From positions 15,944,214-16,008,213 of the forward strand of contig CM061138.1 of assembly GCA_030789695.1 (NCBI GenBank): DNA of 64,000 nt, written 5' to 3'. The notes beneath the pieces are model-generated. The model was not told the origin of the DNA, did no database searches, and saw only the letters and a list, made by a program, of their open reading frames with translations. Shown here in pieces: positions 24,001-33,940 of this stretch. Source of the stretch: Scilla litardierei. Lineage: Eukaryota > Streptophyta > Magnoliopsida > Asparagales > Asparagaceae. A program made the position numbers and the translations under genes. Each line of letters starts with the position of its first letter. The first letter of the stretch is position 1.

Positions 24001-27000
24001 AATTGGTAGCATGGAGTCTTTTCCCGACTGCCTAAGAGAGTTTTACTCATGTTGTAGATTTTTCTATTTTTCTCATGTGCGTGTTAACTATGATCCATTT
24101 GAGTAGACTAAAGTCACTAAACATGCTTATCTAACCGACTTAAATTTAAAATTATGCAACCCATTGTATGTGATCTAACAAGCTTAAACTAGCTACAAAA
24201 TTCCAAATGCTTTAGATATGATGTACCCACGCAAGATGCACTCGAATTTGTTGCCACTTGATCCATGTGTAAAACATGTTCAACCCACTTGAAATTTTGT
24301 TTGTACGTAAGCTAGACAAGTTACAACACATCCAACTGAATTGATTTTATATTTGAGTGGTCCAATTTTAAATTTGGCTGGGTTGATCCATATATTTGGT
24401 ACTTAGTCAACATCTGTCTGTATAAAGTAGGAACTTCTCTAAAGGGAAAGCAAACAATATAAAGCATTTACTATGCTTACATTCATTTACTATAGAAAAT
24501 GAAAAGTACAAAATTTTAAAATTTCAAACTCCTTATGGTTATATGCTAGCATTATGATCACAGCCCTACAACTAACCTTGGAACTCGTACTGGGTTTTGA
24601 GAAAAAAGGAGAGTTCAGGCGCCATGGCCAGCCAAGTTGAAAACAGTGAAGGGACCTGAAATCACCCAAAAGAATCACCAAAACACGATAAGAGACATTA
24701 GTGGATCCTTCTTCTTGATTTTGTTTTCATTTCTTCCTTTTTTTATTATTGTAGGACTATGTAAATGTAAGAAAATGGTACGTTAGAACTCACCAAAAGT
24801 ACTCATTAAAATCATCATAGTTTCTCCAGGCAGAATGTGGTGCCCGTCCATTGTCATTACTAGCAGCTTCCTGCATAGCATGGAGTCAATTGCTCAGATC
24901 TGGACCATTTAATATTCCATTTGAGAGAAACATGATAAGACTAAACAAATATCTGATGAAATTTCTTTCCATAAAACACAAACAACTGGGTGCATATCAA
25001 GAAGACACTCCAGAAGTGTTTAGAGACTAACACTCTAGCACGGTGTTCTGTATATTATATAGAGGAACAAAAGAATTACATGTCGTAGACAACATTGTAA
25101 TTAGTTTACGCTTGGAACAGCAGTCTGCAAAAAGCAGCCCCCACAACAACCTGAAATAAGAATTTCAGCATACTGGGTTTACCTTATTTAGACACGCTTC
25201 CATCTATAGAATGCTCATTTGATGGTCTGCCCAGGTATGATTAGCAATTTTTGTAACATAATAACCCCCTCACATGACCATTTCGTTCATCTCACAATAG
25301 TCCCCCAATAGTCCCCCGTGAGCATTGTAGCAGCAGAGAATTTACTTGTAAAAAATTGAATATGCAGCTTCCATAATAACATCCCACCTACCACACTTAA
25401 AGATGACCTTTTTTGGGAACCATTTTATGGGCATCATTTTTTGGGTAGTAGAACATCTAATAAGATGCATGGAAGAGCTAAATGAGGTGCACAGCATATT
25501 GAAATTTTACGATTTGTTCATACAAAGTCAATAGATCTCAAAGAACATATCGCTATTTTACCCGTTTGCTGCACTATCAAATCAATGCCATAGCAATTTA
25601 CGTGTGCTACTACCTTGAGGTACGATGCACAATCAATTTCTTCTATCATGCACGAGATAACATAAAGGGAATTCACCATAGTGAACTCTAGGTCCATGAA
25701 GTGCATGCTTTTGCAAATCCAATACACTGTAACTGTTAATGCTAACCTTGATACATCATCAAAAAGAAATAGAAAAGTAAATTAAGGCAAACTTGTAAGA
25801 GAGTGGACTGGTGCAAAAAAATGTATACGGAAGTTGCATCTATCTTATGGTGCAGCTTACTTTAGTAAATATGGTGAAATTGTCGTTACTAGATGAATTT
25901 TGGATTATGGGACTTTTCTGCATGCATTTGGGTATCTAAGCTTGGAAAGTAGGCATAGCTAATGATATTGTATACCTGGGTGAATTATACCATTACTATC
26001 AATAATATTGGATTCCAATGGGACATGTCTTGTTGGATAATATTAAGTTATTACAGTGGACATAATTCCTGCAGAGTGTCACCAAAGCAAAAATCGTTTT
26101 TGGTATCCAATGGCATTAAATGAGGAGAGGCCCTATGACGAGAATATAGGCTCTTCCAACATGCTTATGATTTGATCTGTTGAAAATCTAGTTAAATCAG
26201 ACCAAACTAGATTTAACAATAGCAACGGAAAGCCAATAAATATTTACAAACCTCAAAGGTGAAACTTCAATGAGGTGGCATGATGTGCATAGGAAAGCAC
26301 AGGTAAATATCTGCATGTTCATCTAAGGACAAGTAGATTGATAAGGGAACTCCTGAAGTAGCCCCCATGCAAGTGAGAACTTGATTAGTGGTTAGTCGGC
26401 ACATATATGGTGCAGTTGTTATGGCTAGTCACCCTACAAGGCTATGATACCAGGGGGGTATGATGCCCTATGATGTAATAACAATGTCCACTAATGTGTA
26501 TATTTTTTGCTTCCATACACAATCTTATATAAAGTCCGATATTTTAAAATCCAGTCACCCAAAATCAGTATGATCACTGGGCATGTGAAAACACGAGATT
26601 TTAATTGTTGAGAATTTTTTTATGGCCAATTGTCCAGTGCACAGGAACATGGATACATGGATTCTGGTCCTTGATATCCTAAGATAGATCACATCCCCTC
26701 TAACTAGGCACAAGTCGAGAGACAATGGATATCACAAGTTGCATAAAACGAGAAGATATTTCTTCACAAAGGGTGTAAAGACATGGAGACCTTTCCTATA
26801 CCCTATAAAGAAAGGAAGACAGCTGCTGATTAGTTAATAAAACCTAGACATGAAGCTGCATTCTCCTCAAATACATACAGATATCAGTGTACTGTGATTT
26901 ATCCCCTCTGTACAGATTCTTTATTTAAAATTTACATGCTTCACTTCTTCACACTGAATCCTAATGAGAACAGATCAATAGGAGGTCACTTCACCTGGCT

Positions 27001-30000
27001 TTCTGAAAGCATATTTATTGATGTCATGTTATATATAATATACTACACCAATACTCTGAATTTGTGATAAGAGTCGACTGTTATGCTTCTATTTTTAACA
27101 CACGCCCATAGGTCAAGAACTTTCTTTTATGTGCCAAAACCTAAATTTTCTGATCGGTGGTACTTTTTAATCCACTTTTTCCTATTCATGCTCGGTGGGA
27201 TGTGAATCTAGGTAGCTCTGTCACCATCTTAAGGTTCCTGCTACTACAACACTGATGCTGGGATGAGAGTTCAGAATTATTAACACTAACAATATATATA
27301 TTCTAACACTACATTATCGGCCATAAAACTCCACATCTTAATGGCAAAAGCTAAATAACAGAGAAGAGGCCAGTACACTAGAAGTAGTATATTACGAACA
27401 TATAGGAAAAGAGCATCCAAACACCAAAAGCCAAAGATCGGTTGATAGAATCGTTGGTTTACCAAATGGAAGACATGTAGGTTGTAACGGTCATGACCCT
27501 TATGAGATTATTTTTTTAATCAAAATTAAGGTAAACTAATTTTCTTGAATTTTTGGTATTTTCCGTAATTTTTATATATTTTATTTTGCAATTTAAAAGC
27601 CTAACACGTTAACACATTAACACCTAAAAGCTGACACATTTAAAACTTACCCAAATCCGACCCGTTTAACCTCCCTACTTAATAAAACCCCCTAATCTCT
27701 TTTCTCTCCTCTTCTCCCCGATACAACAACCGTCCCCACTTTGTAACCGCCACCAATTTTCCCTGCTCTCTTACATCTCTGCAATCACCCCCTTTCCTTC
27801 CCTATTTATCTCCCCCACATTGTCCACCTCCGCCTCTCCGTAAACCCCGTTTTCCTATTCAATTTCTATAAAAATCCAAAAGAACGTCGTAACCCAAGAT
27901 TCACCCCCCCTCCTGAGCTCAACCGCTTTCACCCTCTTGATCATCTCGTCGTTATCATCGACGGCACCTTCTTAATCAATGCCACATCGTCGTCGTCACG
28001 ACCATCATCGACGTCGTCGTCAACCTCATTGTCATCTGCTTCCCATCCTTCCTCTTTCGGCCAACACCAACAACGACAACGCAACCGCAAGTGGCGACAG
28101 TGCGGTAGAAGCAGCAAACAGAAGTAGTAGCGACAGCAAAGCAGTGACCACAGCCAAAGCGAACAACGATGAGGAAATTGAGCATCCGACCACTTCTTGT
28201 TCCTCTTAATTCTCCAATCATCAAGTAGATTGCTTAATTATTCAATTTAATTTTTATTATTAAATTTTGGTTGATTTTCGTTGGTGATTTGGGTTGCTTG
28301 TCTTTATTAGGTTTGGTTATGCCCAATTCTTGGCTGTTTGGTTTTCATTCAGTTTCCTGTGTGCCTTCCGAGATTGTCGCTCCTTGTTAGTTTCCTTTGT
28401 GCCTTCCGAGATTGTCGCTCCTTGTTGGTATCTGTTGGGATTTTCATTGGAGCTTGGTTGTGTTTTGGACTGTTTATATATTGGGCTTGGTCATGCTATC
28501 TTGGGGCTGGTTGGCATTTTGTTGCTTCATGTTTGCTACTTTTACTCCTTGGTATCTTCAATTATGCATGGTTTTGCAATCATTGGGGCCATTGCTCCCT
28601 GTTTGGCTTCAAGTTGCTTTATGCTGGCTCGGTTGTGCATTTATTGGGGATGTTGACCACTGCTTCGCTTTTGTTTGCTCCTGTTTCATTCGGTTGTATT
28701 TCTTGAGGCTGTTTGCTTCCTATAGCATCCTATCTACTTCTATCAAGTTGTTGTTGGTGCTCGGACATGATCCTATTTAGATTATTTGGGGATGTTTAGC
28801 ATATGATCATGCCTCAAAGCATTAATCAATAATTTTTACATAGGCTTTGGGATATGTTTCAAGCATAAATGACTAGGCCATATGTTGACTCGCTTGATTC
28901 GGAGCTATGCCCAATATAGTGGAAATGGGCCATGGTATAGTTAGTGACTAGGATATGTTAGACACTTGTCGGAGTGAATGGATGAAAAACTTACTTGATG
29001 CTTGTTTCATTTACTCATTGTTGGTACATGTCCCTCTTACATATACATGCCATTCGAATCCTTTCATGATAAATGACCAGAACATTTTATGCATCCGCCA
29101 GTCGCATACATGAATATAATTATATTCCTTTGATCCTCCTCAGGTTATGACTTTTGAAACTATCTCATTTCTCCTATGATATGCAAAAGAAAACATGCAC
29201 ATTGGCCGATGTCCTAAATCTTGTCCCTATTTCATATTTCAATCTTGTCTCTTTATTAATTTGATGGTTAAATGGAAGGATTAAATGATAATAATAATGG
29301 TGAATGACATGAAAACTTAAATAGAAATTATGGTAAGTTAAATAGCTATATAATTTAAGCTAGTTGACAGGCCTTACATGTACTAGTAATGAAACTCATA
29401 CATGATTGTTAAATTTAATTTACCACGCATGCTTATTGTAACTTACACTGTAATTGTTACATGTTACATGTTTACTGCACCGGATATCATACTGCTCACT
29501 AATTACATCACCACATCTGACATTGAATCTGATATATGCTTATTGAATCTGATACCTTGTCTATTACTATATGACATTCACTCACTAATCATGATATTGT
29601 ATCTACCACTACACCTGATTATCATACCTAATTACATGTTCATGATACTGCATGTGTCACTATTCCTGATTACATACCTGCTTATATGATTGTATATTCA
29701 CCATACTAGACATTGTACTATTACATGACACCTGGGGTAGGAAACTAAAGATCATAGAGGGTGTATGAGCGATAAGAGTACTTTTCGTATCCACATTTTC
29801 CACCATCCAATAATGAAGGTATGGTTATACTATTGTGTGTAATATCCACCTTCCAGTAATAAAGATGGGGTATAGTAACGTATATGCCTTTCCGTTCTCC
29901 AGTATTGGAGGGGGCTTATTTACTGTTGGCAGCTACACGTGTGCAACCAGATGGCACATGATCCTGATTATACCCAAGTTGCATATCATACCCTCGAACA

Positions 30001-31541
30001 TAAGCTCATCGCAAGAAAAGAACCACTACACTGTTAATATTATAATGTAATGACACTCTTCTTAATGTTTACCTTGCTTCGTCACTACCTGCCTAATCAT
30101 TACTACTCTTCACCGTTCATGTTTTAAGTAATTGTTATTCCTACATGTTCATGCTACTATGTATGTTGTCATATTTGATATGTCTATTATATCTACCATG
30201 CTGCTATTTACATTAATATATATATATTATTTCAAGTTATATATTATTCTCTTATTGGGAAAACCTACACAAGCATTATCTTGCTAACGAATATTTTCTA
30301 TTTCTGTTTGTATTCGTTCTTCTTGAGAATATCTGTTAGGTACGAAAATCGAATACATTGAGGGGACATTGCATATAGTACGTGTATGCATTGCACAGCG
30401 GATTCAACACATGAGCTTTCTTAATTTCTTTCATATTTACCTGATATCCATATTATTGTCTTCAGTATATCTCGTCGTAACCTTTTATGTACCCTTCTTA
30501 TCATTCTTTGTCACATCCATATTTGATTTTTAGACTGTATATGATATTACAATATGATATTTCTGTATTTGCTCATTATTAGTTATACATAAAAGAACCT
30601 ATAGTTTTATTTAAAACACTTAACATATTTAAGCCGAAATGGCGAAATCCTTTTGGCTTAAATATGTGTGGGCTTATCGTGTTTCCGTTTCCTAGTAGAA
30701 TAGGAAGCGGGGCGTGAAATGTGTAAAAATTCTTGAAACAATTGTTAATTGTACTAGGCAAACTAAATGCTAGAAGCAACCTCCAAAATGCAAGTAGACC
30801 TTTGATTAATTTATTTAAAAAAATGTATTCATGAAACAGAATTATGCATATTGATATTCACGACACCTACAACAATGTGATGATGCAACCAACTAGTATG
30901 GAACCCCCCCCCCCCCCAAAACAAAAAAAAAACAAAAAACAAAAAAATAATAACAACAACAACAATATAAGAGTGTATTTGTGCAATCAAAGACCAAGTG
31001 TGTGTCTGTGTTTTGGGAGGGGCGGGCTAAATAGGAGTGACCAAACCAATTTAAGAACAAATGGGTAAAGGCAATTAAATGAACAATTCAAATCAAGAAG
31101 CAATGTGCGGGAAAAATGTTGCAACAAATATCAACTGATCTGACAAAGTACCTGGAAAATTCAAGAAAACTGTTTATGGGGCACGGCGGCAAAGGGAGTA
31201 TGTGCAACGAGTGGAATGGTAAAATGTTTGGATTAAAACAATATTTAAACGACTAAAAAGGATAACACAATTGCTAAAGCATAGGAACTTAAGCAACAAT
31301 AATGCCAAAAAACATAGTGTAAACAAATGATATAGAATATAATACAAAGGAAACAAGTTAAGCAATTTACAAAATGCAAAAGTTGTAGTTGACATGTAAG
31401 TGTGAATAGACTTACAGCAGCTATAACTTCATATAAAGGGGAAATAACTTGGTCGAGAAATGATACTCCATTCTCGAAAACACAACTATTAGCTGGCTGT
31501 GCAATCTGTTCACGCAATATTTCTTCCAATTCTCTTGCCAT
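8953..31541 (-). CDS. CALS9-like: Callose synthase (1,3-beta-glucan synthase), ten internal exons with giant introns
   Basis: Plasma-membrane glucosyltransferase family GT48 (FKS1/GSL), which uses UDP-glucose to make callose for cell plates, pollen walls and plasmodesmata. Exons on the minus strand: 31541-31416, 24870-24794, 24655-24577, 18019-17897, 16768-16666, 16506-16383, 16273-16096, 15987-15935, 9171-9111, 9034-8953. All have GT-AG borders and agreeing phases; the sum is 1006 bp, a 335-codon open frame. The encoded part is the end of the N-terminal FKS1 domain and the first membrane cluster, including SAWRNYDDFNEYFW, FVEHRTFLHLYHSFHRLW and EHYYVGRGMYER. The catalytic region is not in the window. 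Resemblance from memory is best to Arabidopsis CALS9/GSL10, and CALS10/GSL8 is the alternative. Family proteins are about 1900 residues. Introns of 6.5-6.8 kb hold solo LTRs and MITEs. The 5' exons and 3' two thirds are missing here. The gene looks functional in the visible part. Confidence 0.92.
9111..9171 (-). CDS. CALS9-like: Callose synthase exon I (YMLFWLVIFGAKFSFAYFL)
   Basis: 61 bp. The first G completes Lys, then 20 codons of a membrane helix. Acceptor TTTCAG, donor GTAACT. The last codon is Leu where Gln is usual in the family (FAYFLQ), a possible lineage substitution. Confidence 0.93.
10178..10207 (-). mobile_element. Probable Helitron 3' terminus
   Basis: On the minus strand a short hairpin (CCGTGC, six-base loop with one extra base, GCACGG) is followed by a short spacer and CTAG, then T. 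This is the standard plant Helitron 3' end. The element would extend to the right on the plus strand. I could not find a confident 5' TC end, so its length is unknown. Confidence 0.45.
12420..12558. repeat. Foldback MITE-like element
   Basis: Two arms of about 45 bp are inverted around a 40-bp loop. Both arms share TGTTAGTC and TTTGCTAAACATATTGCAT in opposite orientation. No coding capacity and no certain target duplication. Confidence 0.55.
12570..12652. repeat. Compact hairpin MITE-like element
   Basis: The inner stem CTTTTTGCTCAATTCACAG pairs with CTGTGAACTGAGCAAAAAG across a two-base loop (12594-12633), with one mismatch. Outer arms GCTATGCG and CGCATAGC extend it. Confidence 0.5.
14990..15220. 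repeat. Degenerate tandem repeats rich in 'aatttagttccc'
   Basis: Several imperfect copies of a unit resembling 'aaatttagtcccccagagaattgag' in the intron between exons H and I. Function unknown. Confidence 0.4.
15935..15987 (-). CDS. CALS9-like: Callose synthase exon H (EHYYVGRGMYER)
   Basis: 53 bp encoding EHYYVGRGMYERTRDYI plus AA of the following Lys codon. Acceptor GTGAAG, donor GTAAAT. The family motif is ERYYVGRGMYER. The next intron is 6763 bp and contains the solo LTR at 11233. Confidence 0.93.
16096..16273 (-). CDS. CALS9-like: Callose synthase exon G (HRLTEPCDRWSIIRLIKWMHQ region)
   Basis: 178 bp. The acceptor is CACAG at 16275-16274, giving VKSMQDGTDSAIFKIYAFV in frame with exon F. 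A second AG 13 bp further in is rejected because it would put the exon out of phase with the F donor. Ends CDRWSIIRLIKWMHQ with donor GTATTT. Confidence 0.93.
16383..16506 (-). CDS. CALS9-like: Callose synthase exon F (VLDIIMMYGAYSTSRR)
   Basis: 124 bp. Completes Ser, then VLDIIMMYGAYSTSRRSAV and FIWFALASLVICYLY plus two bases of a Val codon. Acceptor ATTTAG, donor GTGAGT. An alternative donor two bases upstream would break the match to the next exon, so 16383 is preferred. Confidence 0.92.
16666..16768 (-). CDS. CALS9-like: Callose synthase exon E (GLTIIAFNDG)
   Basis: 103 bp: GLTIIAFNDGHANMKTLKE, then VLSLGPTYVVMKFIE plus one base of a split Ser codon. Acceptor CTATAG, donor GTAAGT. Membrane segment following the first loop of the family. 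Confidence 0.93.
17897..18019 (-). CDS. CALS9-like: Callose synthase exon D (GKTSFVEHRTFLHLYHSF)
   Basis: 41 codons, phase 0 at both ends, acceptor TTTCAG and donor GTCTGA. Begins with a variable basic linker (VLPSVGGRKRC), then the conserved GKTSFVEHRTFLHLYHSF and the first membrane helix ending in FLFMMFQ. A 6557-bp intron separates it from exon C. Confidence 0.95.
18105..18225 (+). mobile_element. Possible tRNA-derived SINE fragment
   Basis: Contains 'caatggtgtgtaggtgaag' followed about 45 bp later by 'agttcaaatcccacc', which resembles a pol III B box, and then an A-rich tail. There is no clear 5' end or target duplication, so this is tentative. Confidence 0.3.
18226..20640. other. Intron sequence without recognised features
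   Basis: Part of the 6.6-kb intron between callose synthase exons C and D. AT-rich, with no exon, LTR end or long inverted repeat seen. Confidence 0.5.
20640..20756. repeat. Short direct duplication
   Basis: The segment 'ctaattcacacgggaatcc' with its 'ccttatcaaga' prefix occurs twice about 67 bp apart (near 20637 and 20716). A local tandem duplication. Confidence 0.55.
20935..21160. repeat. Local duplications of two interleaved words
   Basis: The 34-bp segment 'tcattttatacctctatttatactaatatattt' appears twice (20940 and 21057), and 'gatccaatggtaattta' appears at 21029 and 21132. The pattern is what replication slippage or repeated patch duplication would leave. Confidence 0.6.
21166..21286. 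repeat. Inverted repeat with 26-27-bp arms
   Basis: The arm at 21166-21192 begins CAGGCATCTGCCATTG, and the arm at 21261-21286 is its reverse complement except for one extra base. The loop is about 68 bp. The right arm is also the beginning of a G-rich MITE-like segment that runs towards 21800. Confidence 0.7.
21240..21810. mobile_element. Possible decayed MITE
   Basis: The left side reads 'gttttaaaaagccccgcc' and the right side carries 'cgcctctctttttaaag', roughly an inverted pair. The left 200 bp is GC-rich with 'aggcg/gggc' words and the rest is AT-rich. No target duplication was confirmed. Confidence 0.3.
22314..22480 (-). mobile_element. Fragment of the CAGTG hAT-like family, copy B, reverse orientation
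   Basis: Starts CAGTGCTCTAAATACCGG and continues through 'gatatcggtcacgtatc', 'gagatatatcggg' and 'atattgactaaatatc', the same order as the reverse complement of the right ends of the elements at 53353 and 56631. The opposite terminus was not found before 25000, so the copy is truncated or too decayed. The stated end is only the limit of clear similarity. Confidence 0.65.
23474..23597. mobile_element. Foldback MITE sitting inside a TA microsatellite (Micron-like)
   Basis: Arms at 23479-23510 and 23559-23590 (32 nt each) pair with three mismatches. The element is bordered by (TA)n on both sides (about 23455-23473 and 23598-23611). Plant MITEs that insert into TA microsatellites are known as Micron elements. 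Assignment to that family is by structure only. Confidence 0.65.
23791..23942. repeat. Tandem duplication, two 76-bp units
   Basis: Units 23791-23866 and 23867-23942 are nearly identical ('ttttgtagtaatataa', then 'ttgcaatggcttgatg'). Confidence 0.85.
24577..24655 (-). CDS. CALS9-like: Callose synthase exon C (SLHCFQLGWPWR)
   Basis: 79 bp. The first base completes the Trp codon, then SLHCFQLGWPWRLNSPFF and SKPSTSSK. Acceptor TTTCAG, donor GTTAGT. The intron to exon B is 138 bp. The SLHxFxLGWPWR form is what I recall for the CALS9 branch. Confidence 0.93.
24794..24870 (-). CDS. CALS9-like: Callose synthase exon B (SAWRNYDDFNEYFW)
   Basis: 77 bp encoding EAASNDNGRAPH and then the invariant SAWRNYDDFNEYF, plus the first two bases of a Trp codon (TG|G). 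Acceptor TATGCAG, donor GTGAGT. Separated from exon A by a 6545-bp intron containing the LTR at 27483. Confidence 0.95.
24871..27482. other. Intron sequence without recognised features
   Basis: Left part of the 6.5-kb intron between callose synthase exons A and B. AT-rich, no exons or element ends recognised. Confidence 0.5.
27483..30340 (+). repeat. Long LTR of family Q, copy 1 (right end approximate)
   Basis: Begins TGTAACGGTCATGACCC, followed by an AT-rich segment, a CT-rich leader (27660-27960), a G/T-rich tract (28260-28780) and an AT-rich tail with the block 'aacctacacaagc'. The same succession occurs in the interrupted copy that begins TGTAATGACC at 42749. The frames at 27976-28780 (His/Arg-rich or Trp/Cys-rich) fall in the leader and G/T tract and are probably not genes. 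I could not find the terminal CA with a target duplication, so solo or partial status is open. Confidence 0.55.
30341..31415. other. Intron sequence with small inverted and simple repeats
   Basis: Contains a 12-bp inverted repeat CATATTTAAGCC/GGCTTAAATATG (30624-30666), a second one on TTTCCTA/TAGGAA, and a run of 14 C followed by A-rich and AAC repeats (30904-30965). Ends at the donor of exon A. Confidence 0.55.
31416..31541 (-). CDS. CALS9-like: Callose synthase exon A (MARELEEILREQIAQPANSC)
   Basis: Exactly 42 codons, phase 0 at both ends. Acceptor ...CTGGCAG before the ATG codon at 31541 and donor GTAAGT after GCTGCT. Ends in VSFLDQVISPLYEVIAA, matching the segment before the NNDNGRAPH motif in callose synthases. 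The methionine is internal in the family (it follows the CYIFHH segment), so it is not the start of the protein. The preceding exon is not visible up to 64000. Confidence 0.92.
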
Positions 31542-31890
31542 CTGCCAGGACAAAACAAAAGCAATAATTGACACAGTTGAAAGCACGAACCAAGCAAGCA
31601 AACTGTAGCAGTTTTGATCTTTCTTCTTAGATATATTAATAATTACCATATTGGTTTTATGTCCTGTTTTTACCACAAGATAGAATTAAATCTGTGCTGT
31701 AAGTAGATCTCGTTTGTTCCCTCCGGCATTTCCCTTACAGAACGCAACATACAAATGGGTGCTCAGATGATTCCCCATTCGGATATCCATGAGAAAAATA
31801 CTAAAACTAGCCATGCATAAACAACCGCTCATCTTCTCAAATATATTGTTCGTAGATAAGCCAATCTGTCTTTAAATTTAACTATGTGGC

Positions 31891-32300
31891 TGATGGGGAC
31901 CATGCCGCATCACGTGCGGCGGGTGTGGAGGGGCCACCCACGATCACTTACGTGCGCAGGAGGAGACGGGGAGGCGTCAATTAGTTATTATTAGCTTTAG
32001 GGGTATTTTGGTCACTCTAGGCCAAATTAGTAATCCACTCTTTCTCTTTATTAGGGCTAGCCCCCATTGTATTTTGCTCATGCTTAGATTGTTGAGAAAC
32101 TCTTGAGCATCCTTAGTGAAGGATATTTAGGCTTTTGTTCCGTTCAATCAAAAGCTCGGAGAGCAAGTCTCCTCTCGAAAGAGGCTTTTATCCCTTGATT
32201 CCTCTTGTTTCTCTAATCTCAAAACCCTAAAAATATTTCCCTCTTTTTAATTTTTCCATTTTAAATTGATTTGCGTGATCGATCCAAGCGGATCGTATCA
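31891..32300 (+). repeat. 5' LTR of gypsy element 1
   Basis: 410 bp, TGATGGGGACC...GGATCGTATCA, with the TG...CA ends of an LTR and two bases before the primer-binding site. No second copy was found in the window. Confidence 0.8.
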
Positions 32301-32302
32301 AT

Positions 32303-32314
32303 TGGTATCAGAGC
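32303..32314 (+). promoter_or_regulatory. Primer-binding site, element 1
   Basis: TGGTATCAGAGC, complementary to the 3' end of plant initiator methionine tRNA, the usual primer of Ty3/gypsy and copia elements. Confidence 0.9.
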
Positions 32315-32326
32315 TCATAAGATCCA

Positions 32327-33940
32327 ATGGCGCAAGGCACGAAAGCCACCATCGAAGAGAAGCTTCAAGCCCTACATGAAAAATTAACCAAGGAGATCGG
32401 AACCACAATGGAGACGATGAGCGATCGACTTGAGAAGCGGATAGAGGAAAACAACCGCGCCGAAGAAGAGAAGCATGCAAAAAGTGAAGCAAATCAAATT
32501 AAAATCATGGAGATTTTGCAAACCCTAGTTAAGGGAAAGGGGATGAAATCTTGGACGGAGGAGGAAAATGACTCAGATCCAGAAGTTTAAGAGTTAAGGG
32601 CGCGAGATGCAAGGGTGGCAGCGCAGTTTACAACAGCCGGGACCTCGGAAGTCGTCGTATCGACGAAACCGGGCGACGGCGACGAAAGGGGCAGCCGCGA
32701 CAGCGCGTGCGGGGGGGCGACGGGGCCTGGGAACCCTTCCGGAGGGTCGCCCAGACCCGACGAACCCCACAGGGGGTCGGCCAGGGCCGATGAACCCCCG
32801 GAGGGTCGCGAGCCCATTCCGGGGGCGGCACTGCCCCGCCGCAATGGCCGAGGCCCCGCGCGGCCCCCGAATGGGCGCTGGGGGGGCGCGTTCGGGGGCC
32901 GCGCGCAGGCGGGCGGGGGCGGGCGAGACCCCAGGGGCTCCGATTGGCCTCTGGGGGTTCCGGAGGTAGCGGATGAAGCCCTAGGGGCTGTCGACAGGAG
33001 GCAGCCAGCAGGAGGAGGTCTTCGAGAGGGCAATAGGGTATTTCCGAGGCGAGGTCGAGGGCCGGGGGGGTCAATTCGGGGGGTCGAGGAGGGCAGCTAC
33101 CAGCTACTGCAGCTTTTGGGGGACCCCATGGGCTGGGACCAGACGGTAGACCTTTGTGGCCGGAGGACGAGTATGCAGATGAGGACTATGATCCCCTCAG
33201 GGACCACGGAGATAGGCGTTGGGACCAGGAGAGACGGGGAGAAGCAGAGTTCCACGCCGATAGGCGGCTGAAGAAGCTGAAGATGCCCGTGTTTGAGGGG
33301 AGCGATCCCGATGGGTGGATCTACAGAGCGGAGAAGTACTTCCAGACGATGGGATTTACCGAGGAGGAGGTCCTGAAGGCGGTGGGCATCTATTTTGAGG
33401 GAGAGGCTTTAGCGTGGTACCGGTGGAAGGTCGCACGCAGCCCTTTTTCCTCCTGGGCGGATTTGACAGCCTACTTGATGGACCGATTCCAGGAGACACC
33501 AGGGGGAGATTTTTACGAGCAGCTCCGGGTGCTCAGGCAGGAGGGAACGGTGCGGGCCTTTGTCAGGAGGTTCGAGCTACTGTCGGGCCGAGTGCCTGGG
33601 GTCACTGAGGAGGCGCTCATGGGAAACTTCATGGGGGCTCAAGCCCTCCATTCGAGCTGAGCTGAGGATGCAGAGCCCTGGGGGCTTGGAGGACCTGATT
33701 CGCCTCGCGCAGAAGGCGGAGGAGAAACATACGGAGGAGAGGAGGATACGTGGGACTTGGAAAATCCAAAATTCCCGACCCACGCCAGCAGCAACCGCGC
33801 CGAGTGCGCCTGTCGGGGCACCAAAGGCTAGGGTTGAGACTCGCCCCGCTACTCTCGGACGACGGATGACAGAGGCGGAGGTGAGGGAGAGGCGTGCCAA
33901 GGGGTTGTGTTTCAGTTGCGATGAGAAGTTCACACCTGAC
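32327..33940 (+). pseudogene. Gag region of gypsy element 1
   Basis: Starts with an 87-codon frame at 32327 (MAQGTKATIEEKLQALHEKL, then a charged coiled-coil-like stretch), ending in a stop at 32590. A GC-rich spacer follows. The retrotransposon Gag domain lies at 33154-33660 (MPVFEGSDPDGWIYRAEKYF, GEALAWYRW). The frame then shifts at about 33600 into 33560-34555, which holds RAKGLCFSCDEKFTPDHRC, a zinc-knuckle-like segment. The stop plus frameshift make it inactive. Confidence 0.8.
32610..33150 (+). repeat. GC- and CpG-rich spacer with imperfect repeats in gag
   Basis: Far more GC-rich than anything else nearby, with many CpG and repeats of 'ggagggtcg' and 'gaacccc'. A similar GC-rich spacer sits at the corresponding place in the reverse-oriented element at 44160-49746 (about 48530-49070). 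Open frames on both strands here are compositional. Confidence 0.7.

Noticed and set aside
27976..28780. His/Arg-rich and Trp/Cys-rich frames on both strands
   Set aside because: They coincide with the CT-rich leader and G/T-rich tract of the family Q LTR; no recognisable domain.
32587..33074. Proline/arginine-rich minus-strand frames over the gag spacer
   Set aside because: Antisense to a GC-rich spacer where stops are rare; no domain resemblance.
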